Notes under the pieces: model-generated
What the model was told of the DNA's origin: nothing
Databases searched by the model: none
What the model saw: only the letters and a program-made list of their open reading frames with translations
Made by a program: the position numbers and the translations under genes
NCBI RefSeq assembly: GCF_900113675.1
Contig: NZ_FOQE01000009.1
Location: 1,016-61,479 of the forward strand
DNA length: 60,464 nucleotides
Direction of reading: 5' to 3'
Source: Pisciglobus halotolerans
GTDB taxonomy: Bacteria > Bacillota > Bacilli > Lactobacillales > Carnobacteriaceae
In this document: positions 1 through 8,378 of the stretch, in pieces
Position numbering within the stretch: position 1 is the first letter of the stretch
Layout of the letters: each line of letters begins with the position of its first letter

Positions 1-190
1 AAAACTTTCAACTTGTTCACAGGATAGGCTTCTATGAACAAGTTCAAAACATAAAACTTTCAACTCGTTCACAGGATAGACTTCTATAAACAAGTTCAGA
101 GCATAAAACTTTCAACTCGTTCACAGGATAGACTTCTATAAACAAGTTCAGAATGTAAAACCTGAAACTCGCTTACAGATTCAACTTTTG
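1..190. repeat. 52-bp tandem repeat array 1 (type A), cut by the window edge
   Basis: Three near-identical units begin at 1, 53 and 105, followed by a decayed fourth from 157. Each unit carries an inverted repeat; in the first it is perfect: AACTTGTTCA at 10-19 and TGAACAAGTT at 35-44, with a 15-nt loop. The rest of the unit is an AT-rich link ending in AAAACTTTC. The array probably continues upstream of the window. Its core (AACTTGTTCACAGGA, then TTCTATGA and CAAGTT) recurs in the array near 15.6 kb, so the two belong to one family. No reading frame is conserved through it. Confidence 0.9.
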
Positions 191-247
191 TGCAGTTTTG
201 GAGTGATTTAGTTCCAACGTGATAAGAAGAAAGCTAAAAGGGTTTAA

Positions 248-487
248 ATGGTGCAAAGTCTCGCTTTACTCGCTTTGTACTATTTCGCAAAGATTGATGA
301 AACAAATCAAGCTCAATGGGCAAGCGAATCAGCCTTTGTTGCATGTGAAATGGATACTTACAAAGATTTTAAGATCGAGCTGAAGGAGAGCTACAGGCTC
401 TTCTTCAGCTGTCTGGTTTCCGTTATGCAAATGGATAGAAAAAGCGAAAATAATTGTACAATTTATTATTTAGCAAGCAGTCCATAG
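248..487 (+). CDS. Doubtful small ORF, 79 residues
   Basis: I do not recognise this product. An AAAAGGG stretch lies five bases before the ATG and could serve as a ribosome binding site, but the protein has no recognisable domain, signal peptide or clear membrane segment. A 14-bp stem hairpin (378-410) lies inside it, which is unusual for coding sequence. It converges on the AEC transporter gene and follows directly after the repeat array. It may be a non-coding transcript or chance frame. Confidence 0.2.
   Translation: MVQSLALLALYYFAKIDETNQAQWASESAFVACEMDTYKDFKIELKESYRLFFSCLVSVMQMDRKSENNCTIYYLASSP
378..410. other. Strong 14-bp stem hairpin
   Basis: AGCTGAAGGAGAGC (378-391) pairs with GCTCTTCTTCAGCT (397-410) around a 5-nt loop, with a single G-U pair. 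The T-run after it is weak (GTCTGGTTTCC), so a terminator is only one possibility. Confidence 0.5.
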
Positions 488-524
488 CATAAATAGCTGA
501 TCTCTCTTCCATCAAAAGAAGAAA

Positions 525-1436
525 CTAAAATAGTAAGGCAAAAATTCCCGTCATCAAAATTAGTGAGCAGATAATGCTGAGAGAAGAAATAAAACCAACA
601 AAAGAAGGCTCATTTTTATAAAGAATCGCATTAATGGCATGTAAACTAGCAAATGGCGAGAATAAAACAAGCACGAGCACACCTTTTTCTATCGGAGACA
701 AAGGAAGCACAAGATAGAGTAACACAGAAAGGATAGCGGCTGAGCCATAGCGTATGCCTAGTAAGCGAAAAGCTTTTTTGAGTTGAAAACGATTCACGTT
801 GAGTTCTAGATAGAGACCGATCATAAACATGGAAAGAAACGCATTCCCGCTGGCAAATATTTCAACGACCGACATCACTGGAGAGGGAAGGGTGTAATGA
901 AATAAGGCCAGTCCAAACATCAAAATATATGTTGTAAAAGGCGGTGAAGCGAACAGGCGCCGCAACATGTCCGTAAAAACAATTTTTTCTTGTTGCTCTT
1001 TATCCATTTGATCAACCATTAAAGAAGTGCCTCCTGATAGCATCAAAGCATTACCGATGTCAAAGCTGCCTAATAAAGGGATCGCAGCAGGAAAGAAGCC
1101 TTGAATAAAGGGTAAAGCAAAATTGCCGATGTTGTATCCTGATATGGTGAAGACCATCATAGATTGATCAATAGCCCCTTTTTTATGCCAAAGAAAGCCG
1201 CCCACTAGAGAAAGCATCAAATTTGCCAAAAGTCCAATGGTCATAAAGAGTAAAACGGTGCGATTCAATTCGGTGCCACTCATTCCGATGATAATGGTGG
1301 CAGGAAGCGTAAAATAAACAATGATACGCGAGACAGTATCTCCGTCTGCTTGTTTCAAGAAACCAGTACGCTTGAAAAAATAAGCTGCTAAAATAACTGC
1401 AATAAAGCGTATGGCTTGGATCAAAATCGCTAGCAA
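525..1436 (-). CDS. AEC (auxin efflux carrier) family transporter
   Basis: This is a 303-residue integral membrane protein, the usual length for the AEC family, which in bacteria includes malate and other organic-acid permeases. Hydrophobic segments run through the whole chain, with the typical break in the middle around residues 130-165 where a polar loop (DQMDKEQQEK) separates two five-helix halves. The start is a TTG at 1434-1436, preceded at good distance by GGAGGG. It is monocistronic, facing away from ald. The substrate cannot be told from sequence. Confidence 0.8.
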   Translation of the reverse strand: MLAILIQAIRFIAVILAAYFFKRTGFLKQADGDTVSRIIVYFTLPATIIIGMSGTELNRTVLLFMTIGLLANLMLSLVGGFLWHKKGAIDQSMMVFTISGYNIGNFALPFIQGFFPAAIPLLGSFDIGNALMLSGGTSLMVDQMDKEQQEKIVFTDMLRRLFASPPFTTYILMFGLALFHYTLPSPVMSVVEIFASGNAFLSMFMIGLYLELNVNRFQLKKAFRLLGIRYGSAAILSVLLYLVLPLSPIEKGVLVLVLFSPFASLHAINAILYKNEPSFVGFISSLSIICSLILMTGIFALLF

Positions 1437-1559
1437 AAGATCCCTCCTCTTTTTTCTGTTCTTTCTATTTTACCACACTCAGCGATCATAAGAAGAGACT
1501 CATTTTTACTCTTCAAAAAATGATTGCTAGAAAAATAATCCTTCAAAAACCCGTCTTAT

Positions 1560-1588
1560 TTGGATTTCTCCAAAATGTACGTTATAAT
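1560..1588 (+). promoter_or_regulatory. Probable promoter of ald
   Basis: A perfect TATAAT (1583-1588) lies 17 bp after a weak -35 (TTGGAT, 1560-1565), about 45 bp before the ald start. Confidence 0.5.
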
Positions 1589-1634
1589 AAATTGATGAGA
1601 ACGCAATAAAAAAACGTATGGAGGATTATATATT

Positions 1635-2747
1635 ATGATGATTGGGATACCAAAAGAAATTAAAAACAGCGAAAAACGTGTAGCTATTGCCCCTTCTGGA
1701 GTAAAGAGCCTTGTTGCAGGCGGACATACCGTGTTGGTCGAAAGAGGTGCCGGTGAAACAGCTGGTTTTATGGATGACGCGTACCAAGAAGCAGGTGCCA
1801 AAATCGTATCTAATCCTGCCGAAATTTGGTCTGCAGAAATGGTGATCAAAGTTAAAGAACCGCTTCCTGAAGAGTATGGTTATTTCTACGATGGCTTGAT
1901 CTTATTCACTTACTTACATTTGGCTCCGAACAAAGAATTGACTGAAGAATTAATGAAAACAGGCGTAGTGGCTATTGGTTATGAAACCATGGTCGGTCAA
2001 GATGGCGGTTTACCGCTGTTAACGCCAATGAGTCAGGTTGCTGGTAGAATGGCTGTTCAAATTGGTGCTGAATTCTTGGAAAACACACATGGCGGAAAAG
2101 GAATTTTACTTGGCGGAACACCTGGTGTAGCAGCGGGTAAAGTGGTGATCATCGGTGGTGGTGTTTCTGGAACGAACGCAGCGAAAATGGCAGTTGGATT
2201 AGGCGCAGACGTGACGATTCTAGACAACAATCCAACACGATTAGCAGAATTAAGCGATATCTTTAGAAACACAGCAAGAACCTTGATGTCCAATCCGTTC
2301 AATATTGAAGAAGAATTGAAAACAGCTGACTTGGTGATCGGGGCAGTATTGATTCCTGGAGCAAAAGCACCACAACTCGTCAAAGAAGAAATGGTCAAAC
2401 AAATGGAACCAGGCTCAGTCATTGTGGATATTGCAGTGGATCAAGGCGGAATCGTGGAAACAGCAGATCATGTTTCAACGTTAGATGATCCAACATATAC
2501 TCGCCACGGTGTGATCCATTACGCAGTAGCGAATATTCCAGGAGCTGTTGCTAAAACTTCCACACAAGCTTTGACCAACGTGACGATTCCTTATGCATTG
2601 GAAATTGCCAATAAGGGATATATCCAAGCAGCAAAAGACAATTCTACGATCTATACAGGGATCAACACAATGAAAGGCCAAGTTACTCAAAAAGAAGTAG
2701 CGCATTCTCTTGATAAAGAATACGTCTCTGCCAGCAAGTGCTTCTAA
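1635..2747 (+). CDS. ald: Alanine dehydrogenase
   Basis: NAD-dependent L-alanine dehydrogenase (L-alanine + NAD+ + water to pyruvate + ammonium + NADH). The protein has 370 residues, the standard length. The N-terminal half carries the family start [14 protein letters not shown], the catalytic Lys region (VIKVKEPL, about residues 72-79) and the catalytic His (TYLHLAPN, about 95). The Rossmann loop [12 protein letters not shown] lies near residue 175. GGAGG stands 11-12 bases before the start; the gene opens ATGATG, so the start could be three bases later. It leads a co-directional group with a DUF2969 gene, yihY and rodA. Confidence 0.95.
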   Translation: MMIGIPKEIKNSEKRVAIAPSGVKSLVAGGHTVLVERGAGETAGFMDDAYQEAGAKIVSNPAEIWSAEMVIKVKEPLPEEYGYFYDGLILFTYLHLAPNKELTEELMKTGVVAIGYETMVGQDGGLPLLTPMSQVAGRMAVQIGAEFLENTHGGKGILLGGTPGVAAGKVVIIGGGVSGTNAAKMAVGLGADVTILDNNPTRLAELSDIFRNTARTLMSNPFNIEEELKTADLVIGAVLIPGAKAPQLVKEEMVKQMEPGSVIVDIAVDQGGIVETADHVSTLDDPTYTRHGVIHYAVANIPGAVAKTSTQALTNVTIPYALEIANKGYIQAAKDNSTIYTGINTMKGQVTQKEVAHSLDKEYVSASKCF

Positions 2748-2786
2748 TGAGCTAGATTCAAAATAATGACAACGAGGTGCTGGAAA

Positions 2787-3017
2787 GTGGCCAAAGGAAA
2801 CAAGAAAAATAATGTAGAAATTAAAGAAACAGCGAATAACACAGCAGACTTTGTTGAATTAGAAGTCGTTATCAATAAAAATAAAATCGGGCTGATCCAG
2901 CAAGAAGGCAACAAGCCGGTAACGCTGGTTACAAGAGACGGCAAAGTAGCAAATGCCGCTAGCATTGATGATGCCATGAACCAATTGATCATGGATTATA
3001 ATTTGCATTACATGTAA
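2787..3017 (+). CDS. DUF2969 family small protein
   Basis: A 76-residue soluble protein of the DUF2969 type, a family I know only from Lactobacillales and often close to rodA, as here. The sequence has a lysine/asparagine-rich N-terminus, then an acidic beta-rich core (VELEVVINKNKIGLIQQ) and ends NLHYM. I prefer the GTG at 2787, which has GAGGTG upstream, over the in-frame ATG at 2766, which has no ribosome binding site. It follows ald by about 40 bp. Function is unknown; family assignment is from memory of the pattern. Confidence 0.65.
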   Translation: MAKGNKKNNVEIKETANNTADFVELEVVINKNKIGLIQQEGNKPVTLVTRDGKVANAASIDDAMNQLIMDYNLHYM

Positions 3018-3075
3018 CAAGCAATTTGGTGAGACAAGTCCCCGATTCAATATGGAAACGGATGTGAAGGGTATG

Positions 3076-4062
3076 ATGGAAAAGCTGAAAAACATGTCGT
3101 TATATAAAAAACTTGAACCACTGATAGAGGTTATTCAATCTAATTGGCAGCGTGCAGATGTTACGTCACGAGCTGGGGAACTGGCTTACTTTTCTTTACT
3201 GTCTCTATTCCCTCTAATATTGGCAGCCGCCAATATTATTCCGTTTTTGCCAATTTCAGCAGGTGATATTTTACCTTATTTAAAGACAGCTTTACCACCT
3301 GATATTTATAACTTGTTAGGACCTGTATTGGAAAGTTATTTGAGCAATACACATGGCGGCATCTTATCGATCGGGTTGGTCACTTCACTCTGGTCGGCAA
3401 GTAAGTTCTTTAATATTCTGCAAGATGTGATGAATGAAGTTTATGGTGTAGAAGAAAAAGAGAATTTTATATTAGTAAGAGTGGTTTCTTTACTAGTAGA
3501 ATTAGCGATTGTCGCAGTAGTAGGCGTGGTACTGTTTATCTTTATCTTTGGTCAACAGATCGTTCAATTTGTAGAGAGCCTTTTGCACATCAATTTGAAT
3601 TTCATCCTGCAGCTTCTACAGTTGCGCTGGATCATTCTTTTTATTCTTTTGATCCTGTCGTTTGGACTGATTTACATTTTATTGCCTGACCATCATTTAT
3701 CGTGGAAATATGCTGTACCTGGTGCTGTTTTTGCCACAGTCGGCTGGTTGGTCTTGTCTCAAGGGTTCTCCTTGTACGTATCCTTAGCCGGTGGAGAGGC
3801 CGCTGGGAATGCAACATTTGGTGCTTTCATCGTGCTGATGCTTTGGTTATACCTGTCCGCGATAGTTGTTCTATTAGGCGGTTTGCTCAATAGCATCGTA
3901 TATGAGTACAGGAACCATCAAACTGTAGCGGAGCATGAAATCATGTTAGAAGAAGAGAAAAAAGATCCGCATGAGAAAGACCCTTATCAAGGCCGCAAGA
4001 AAAAGAAACAACGACAAAAGATTCGCAAAGTGAAAACTGTCGCAGAACAAAAAGAATCTTAA
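3076..4062 (+). CDS. YihY/UPF0761 family membrane protein
   Basis: A 328-residue inner-membrane protein of the YihY/BrkB (formerly RNase BN) family. The family core is visible: RAGELAYFSLLSLFPLILA near residues 33-51, the LWSASKFFNIL region, then several transmembrane helices to about residue 265. The C-terminal 60 residues are very basic and charged (RKKKKQRQKIRK), so the tail is cytoplasmic. ATGs at 3052, 3073 and 3076 share the frame; only the last two have a GAAGG ahead, so I chose 3076. Members are no longer believed to be RNases; function is unsettled. Confidence 0.8.
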   Translation: MEKLKNMSLYKKLEPLIEVIQSNWQRADVTSRAGELAYFSLLSLFPLILAAANIIPFLPISAGDILPYLKTALPPDIYNLLGPVLESYLSNTHGGILSIGLVTSLWSASKFFNILQDVMNEVYGVEEKENFILVRVVSLLVELAIVAVVGVVLFIFIFGQQIVQFVESLLHINLNFILQLLQLRWIILFILLILSFGLIYILLPDHHLSWKYAVPGAVFATVGWLVLSQGFSLYVSLAGGEAAGNATFGAFIVLMLWLYLSAIVVLLGGLLNSIVYEYRNHQTVAEHEIMLEEEKKDPHEKDPYQGRKKKKQRQKIRKVKTVAEQKES

Positions 4063-4065
4063 TAG

Positions 4066-4100
4066 AGGAGGAGTTGAGATGTTGATCTCTGCTCCTTTTT
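4066..4100 (+). terminator. Terminator after yihY
   Basis: GGAGTTGAGAT (4070-4080) pairs imperfectly with ATCTCTGCTCC (4085-4095) and is followed by TTTTTC. It separates the ald group from rodA. Confidence 0.6.
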
Positions 4101-4265
4101 CTATGTTGTGGATTGCATGATGACTGATTTTTGTCTTTTTTACTAAGAAAGGCTGAAGGTCCTTTTTTTTACATTTATTTTCTTATATAATAGTTGAGGT
4201 CTAATGTTTTTTTTAACGTGAATAAAAAAGCGAATTTTACTTAGCTAAGGAGATCAATCACAAAA

Positions 4266-5438
4266 ATGAAAGAAAAAAAAGAAGCTAGAATTGATTACGG
4301 CATTATTTTGTCTGTTATGCTGCTAGCCATTATCAGCATCCTCACGCTTTTTTCCACTTCCTATGTGATGGCAGGAAGCAGTTTGAGGATGACCATCATG
4401 CAAATTGCTTGGTATGTAGTTGGCGCCATCGCTGTTGTGATTATTATGCAATTTGACTCAGAACAGTTATGGAAGTTGGCGCCTTATGCGTATGCAACCG
4501 GGATCTTGCTTTTGATACTGGTATTGTTGTTTTACGACCGACCGCTTTACTTAAGTACAGGGGGGAAGAGCTGGTTTAGAATCGCTGGATTGACATTTCA
4601 GCCTTCTGAATTAGTGAAAATTGCCTTTATCATTATGCTGGCTCGTGTGGTTACTCAGCACAACAGTGATTACGCTAATCATGATGTACGCTCAGATTTT
4701 ATCTTACTGGGTAAAATTGCACTTACGTCTTTGCCTCCAATGATCTTAGTTCAACTCCAAGGAGACTTAGGAACAAATTTGGTTTTCATTTCTATCGTAA
4801 TTGGTATCACTTTGATGTCTGGTGTGACTTGGAAAATACTGCTGCCGTTGTTTGGCTCAGTTGCTGGACTTGGGGCTTCCTTGCTGTTACTGGTTGTTTA
4901 TAACCGCGATTTTTTACTGAAATTAGGATTTAAAACGTACCAATTCAAACGGGTCGACTCTTGGTTGAATCCATACCACGATACACAAGACGCAGCGTAT
5001 CAGCTGATGCAGAGTATCAAAGCGATTGGATCAGGTAAAGTTTTTGGTAAAGGCTTCGGCGTTTCAGAAGTTTATGTACCTGTACGAGAATCAGACATGA
5101 TTTTTGCGACGATTGGGGAAAATTTTGGCTTTATTGGCGGCGCCATATTGATTTTTATTTACTTTATGCTGATTTATCAAATGATTCGAGTGTGTTTTGA
5201 CACAAAAAATATTTTTTATACGTATATCGCGACTGGTGTGATTATGATGATCCTGTTCCACGTCTTTGAAAACGTGGGAATGAGTATTGGATTATTACCG
5301 TTGACTGGTATTCCATTACCCTTTATTTCTCAAGGTGGTTCAGCTTTATTAGGGAATATGATGGGGATAGGTTTGATCATGTCGATGAGGTACCATCATC
5401 GCAGCTATGTCTTTTCTAAAGACGAAGACTTTAGATAG
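4266..5438 (+). CDS. rodA: SEDS peptidoglycan polymerase, RodA type
   Basis: A 390-residue protein with about ten membrane helices from the SEDS (FtsW/RodA/SpoVE) family, which polymerises lipid II into glycan strands with a class B penicillin-binding protein. Seen directly: GGKSWFRIAGLTFQPSELVK near residues 99-118, QGDLGTN near 160, RESDMIFATIGENFGFIGG in the large outer loop (holding the conserved catalytic Asp of SEDS proteins) and PLTGIPLPFISQGGSALL near the end. RodA rather than FtsW is inferred from the lack of division genes nearby. AAGGAG lies upstream at rather long spacing. A TATAAT at 4186-4191 may be its promoter -10. Confidence 0.85.
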   Translation: MKEKKEARIDYGIILSVMLLAIISILTLFSTSYVMAGSSLRMTIMQIAWYVVGAIAVVIIMQFDSEQLWKLAPYAYATGILLLILVLLFYDRPLYLSTGGKSWFRIAGLTFQPSELVKIAFIIMLARVVTQHNSDYANHDVRSDFILLGKIALTSLPPMILVQLQGDLGTNLVFISIVIGITLMSGVTWKILLPLFGSVAGLGASLLLLVVYNRDFLLKLGFKTYQFKRVDSWLNPYHDTQDAAYQLMQSIKAIGSGKVFGKGFGVSEVYVPVRESDMIFATIGENFGFIGGAILIFIYFMLIYQMIRVCFDTKNIFYTYIATGVIMMILFHVFENVGMSIGLLPLTGIPLPFISQGGSALLGNMMGIGLIMSMRYHHRSYVFSKDEDFR

Positions 5439-5500
5439 GCTTTCGCTTACTTTGGGGAAGTGCTATACTGGTAAAAGAAGCAAGAACAGGAGGCGGAAAG

Positions 5501-5875
5501 TTGTTGAAGTTATACTGTATCCCTAAGTGTTCAACATGCGCTAAAGCACGCAAATGGCTGGAACAACAAGCTGTTTCCTATGAAGAAATCAACTTGAAAG
5601 AACGGACGCCGTCAAAAGAAGAATGGATTCAATGGATCCAGCAATCTGGATTGCCGATCAAGTCCTTCTTTAATACGAGTGGTACAGTTTACAAAGAAAA
5701 AAATTTAAAAACTGTTGTTCCTGGTCTCACGTTGGATGAAGCAGCAGAACTTCTCTCGCAAGATGGAATGCTGGTCAAACGTCCATTAGCAGTTGACGAC
5801 GGCACATGTACAGTTGGTTTTAAGGAAAATGTTTATCAGAAAAAATGGAAAAAGGAGAGCGTATCAAATGGCTGA
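5501..5875 (+). CDS. ArsC/Spx-family protein (YusI-like)
   Basis: A 124-residue thioredoxin-fold protein of the ArsC/Spx/MgsR family. The N-terminal CSTC (Cys10 and Cys13) is the CxxC seen in Spx and YusI; the rest has the family pattern with KERTPSKEEW and LVKRPLAVDDG. The start is TTG at 5501, seven bases after AGGAGG (5488-5493). It overlaps gcvH by 8 bp, the same order as yusI-gcvH in Bacillus, so it is probably co-regulated with GcvH. It could be a regulator or an oxidoreductase; arsenate reduction is not implied by this context. A TATACT at 5464-5469, preceded by TG, may be the promoter. Confidence 0.8.
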   Translation: MLKLYCIPKCSTCAKARKWLEQQAVSYEEINLKERTPSKEEWIQWIQQSGLPIKSFFNTSGTVYKEKNLKTVVPGLTLDEAAELLSQDGMLVKRPLAVDDGTCTVGFKENVYQKKWKKESVSNG

Positions 5876-6215
5876 AATGAAATATAGCGAAAAAGGATTG
5901 TGGATCCAAAAAGAAGGAGAGCTTTATCGTTTAGGCATCTCTGAAAAAGGTCAAGATGATATCGGGGAAGTCGCTTTTATTGAATTACCTGATGAAGCAG
6001 ATCAAATCAATGTGGGGGATGCTTTGTTGAACGTTGAAGGGGCAAAAGCAGTCACAGAACTAGAATCTCCTCTAGCAGGTACTGTAGTTCGTTACAATCA
6101 AGAGTTGGAAGATCATCCTGAAAAATTGAACACACCTGAAAAAGAGAACAACTGGATCGTAGAAATGAAAGACGTAGATCCAGCCGCATTTGCACAACTT
6201 TCAGACAAAGCGTAA
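5868..6215 (+). CDS. gcvH: Glycine cleavage H protein / lipoyl carrier
   Basis: A 115-residue lipoyl-domain protein. The lipoylated lysine is Lys60 in GAKAVTELESPLAG. The start is the ATG at 5868, preceded by AAAGGAGAGC; an upstream in-frame ATG at 5793 is inside the preceding gene and is not used. No gcvT or gcvP lies nearby. In Bacillus-type bacteria GcvH also serves as the lipoate relay from which the 2-oxoacid dehydrogenases are lipoylated, which would explain a stand-alone gcvH. This role is inferred from knowledge of the family, not from the sequence. Confidence 0.88.
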   Translation: MAEMKYSEKGLWIQKEGELYRLGISEKGQDDIGEVAFIELPDEADQINVGDALLNVEGAKAVTELESPLAGTVVRYNQELEDHPEKLNTPEKENNWIVEMKDVDPAAFAQLSDKA

Positions 6216-6222
6216 ATAACAA

Positions 6223-6252
6223 TTGACAGAGAATAGACATCTCTGCTAAAAT
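6223..6252 (+). promoter_or_regulatory. Promoter of the metNPQ leader
   Basis: Perfect -35 TTGACA (6223-6228), 18-bp spacer and -10 TAAAAT (6247-6252) with an extended TG at 6244-6245. It starts 8 bp after the gcvH stop. Confidence 0.8.
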
Positions 6253-6261
6253 GAGAATCAA

Positions 6262-6581
6262 TAAAAATGAAAACTTTTTAATTTTTGCGATGATAAGAAG
6301 AGTAAGTTTTGCGGAACATTCACAGAGAGCCTCGGCAGCTGAAAAGAGGTAATGAGAAACGGACTGAAGATGGTCTTTGAGCAGGACAAGTGAATGTCGA
6401 AGCGGCATAAGCTTTTCCCGGGTGCACCCGTTATTGTGCCTCAGTATGCGAATATCTTGGTGTTCAAGTACTGGATGAGGTCGAACCTGCGAAGGCTCGA
6501 TAAAAAAAGGTGGTAACACGAAAGTTCAACTTTCGTCCTTATTTCAGCTATTGTGCTGTGGTAAGGGCGGAAGTTTTTTTA
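6262..6581 (+). promoter_or_regulatory. Methionine-specific T-box leader
   Basis: The leader senses uncharged tRNA-Met and controls metNPQ by antitermination. Stem I carries the specifier ATG at 6370-6372 in the usual setting (GAAG before it, GTCTTTGAG after it). The T-box sequence AGGTGGTAACACG lies at 6508-6520; its TGGT (6511-6514) can pair with the ACCA end of tRNA-Met, whose discriminator is A. The terminator is formed by AACTTTCGTCCTTA (6528-6541) and TAAGGGCGGAAGTT (6562-6575) followed by seven Ts. Both specifier and discriminator agree with the methionine transporter downstream. Confidence 0.93.
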
Positions 6582-6610
6582 TTGATTAATGAAGATAGAA
6601 GGGAACACAT

Positions 6611-7648
6611 ATGATTGAATTAGCGAATATTAAAAAAATCTATGAAACGAAACGTGGCAAACTTACAGCCGTTGATGGGGTAGACTTATCGATTAACGAT
6701 GGCGATATTTTTGGCATCATTGGTTATTCCGGTGCAGGTAAAAGTACGCTCGTCCGGATGTTCAATGGTTTGGAAAAGCCAACAAGCGGAGACGTCACGA
6801 TCAATGGATCAAAGATCTCAGCTTTAAAAGGAAAGGCATTGCGGAGCAAACGTCAGAAGATTGGCATGATCTTTCAGCACTTCAATTTGCTTTGGTCTAG
6901 AACAGTACTGGAGAATGTGCTGCTGCCACTAGAAATTGCAGGTGTACCCAAAAAAGAGCAAAAATCAAAAGCACAAGAATTGATCCGCCTAGTGGGGTTG
7001 GAAGGCAGAGAAGAAGCTTATCCTTCTCAACTTTCAGGTGGGCAAAAGCAACGGGTCGGGATCGCACGAGCATTAGCCAATGAGCCTACATTACTTTTGT
7101 GCGATGAAGCAACTAGTGCATTAGATCCGCAAACGACCGATGAAGTGTTGGATCTTTTGGTCGATATCAACCAAAAACTTAAGCTGACCATCATTATCAT
7201 TACCCATGAAATGCATGTGATCCGTAAAATCTGTAACCGCGTAGCCGTTATGGAAAGCGGCAAGGTTGTAGAAGAAGGCCATGTGATAGATATTTTTAAA
7301 AAGCCGCAGCAGGAAATCACGAAGCGTTTTATCCGGCAAGATACGAACCCAGATAGCGAAGATACGGACGTTGCTTTAAGTCAGCTGCTGACTGAATATC
7401 CAGAAGGAAAACTGATACATTTGACTTTCCATGGCGAACAAACGAATCAACCGGTCTTATCAAGGATCATTCGACAATATCCTGTGGAATTAAATGTAAT
7501 CCAAGGCAGCATTCAACAAGCAAAAGAAGATTCGATCGGTTCCCTCTATGTTCAAATAACAGGGGATAATGATGTGATCGAACAGGCTATTCAACAAATC
7601 AAAAATATGGACGTCGAAGTGGAGGTGATCAATGATGTTACAGTTTAA
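6611..7648 (+). CDS. metN: Methionine ABC transporter ATP-binding protein
   Basis: The 345-residue ATPase of the MetNPQ importer for L- and D-methionine. Walker A GYSGAGKST is at 38-46, signature LSGGQ at 141-145, Walker B LLLCDE at 161-166 and the H-loop His at 199. The C-terminal about 90 residues form the NIL (ACT-like) domain that binds methionine and inhibits transport allosterically in this family. GAAGGGA precedes the ATG. The end overlaps metP by 17 bp, so the two are translationally linked. Expression should follow the Met T-box. Confidence 0.95.
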   Translation: MIELANIKKIYETKRGKLTAVDGVDLSINDGDIFGIIGYSGAGKSTLVRMFNGLEKPTSGDVTINGSKISALKGKALRSKRQKIGMIFQHFNLLWSRTVLENVLLPLEIAGVPKKEQKSKAQELIRLVGLEGREEAYPSQLSGGQKQRVGIARALANEPTLLLCDEATSALDPQTTDEVLDLLVDINQKLKLTIIIITHEMHVIRKICNRVAVMESGKVVEEGHVIDIFKKPQQEITKRFIRQDTNPDSEDTDVALSQLLTEYPEGKLIHLTFHGEQTNQPVLSRIIRQYPVELNVIQGSIQQAKEDSIGSLYVQITGDNDVIEQAIQQIKNMDVEVEVINDVTV

Positions 7649-8339
7649 TGTATTGGCTGCTAGTATCTTATCGCAATATACTGATTTTGAAGAAATTGAC
7701 TGGAATAAGATGTGGGAAGCAACGAAAGAAACACTTTTTATGACAGTTGGATCCGTGATCATAGTTTTTATATTAGGTCTTGCCATTGGCTTGATTTTAT
7801 ACGAAACAAGCAATCAACATTCTTTAGCAGCAAACATCACTTACCGTGTTGTGAGTATCCTCGTAAATGTTTTTCGTTCCATTCCATTTATCATTCTGAT
7901 CGTCCTGCTGATACCAGTGACGAAACAGTTATTAGACACAATGGTAGGACCAAAAGCAGCTTTGCCAGCGTTGATCGTTTCTTCTGCACCGTTTTATGCT
8001 CGTTTAGTAGAAACAGGTTTTCGTGAAATCGATAAAGGCGTAGTGGAAGCTGTTGAATCAATGGGGGCTAACAAATGGCAAGTTATTTTTAAGGTCTTGA
8101 TTCCAGAGAGTCTGCCTTCAATCGCAGCTGGAATCACCACAACGACGATTTCACTAGTAGGTTTTACAGCGATGGCTGCTGTGATCGGTGCAGGCGGACT
8201 TGGGAATATGGCTTATTTGGACGGTTTCCAACGCAACAAGCCAGCCGTTACGCTTGCAGCAACAGTGATCATTTTAATCATTGTCTTTCTGATTCAAGGA
8301 ATCGGTGATCGAATCGTCAGACGTGTAGATAAACGTTAA
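7632..8339 (+). CDS. metP: Methionine ABC transporter permease
   Basis: The 235-residue membrane subunit of the methionine importer, with five or so helices. The EAA cytoplasmic loop that contacts MetN is clear: EAVESMGANKWQVIFKVLIPES near residues 137-158. The gene opens ATGATG behind a strong GGAGGTGATC that lies inside the end of metN. The length is slightly above the usual 215-225 residues because of the N-terminal stretch before WEATKETL. It sits between the ATPase and the binding protein. Confidence 0.93.
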   Translation: MMLQFNVLAASILSQYTDFEEIDWNKMWEATKETLFMTVGSVIIVFILGLAIGLILYETSNQHSLAANITYRVVSILVNVFRSIPFIILIVLLIPVTKQLLDTMVGPKAALPALIVSSAPFYARLVETGFREIDKGVVEAVESMGANKWQVIFKVLIPESLPSIAAGITTTTISLVGFTAMAAVIGAGGLGNMAYLDGFQRNKPAVTLAATVIILIIVFLIQGIGDRIVRRVDKR

Positions 8340-8378
8340 ATAAAATTTGAAAAAATAAGGATTAGGGAGATAAGGAAA

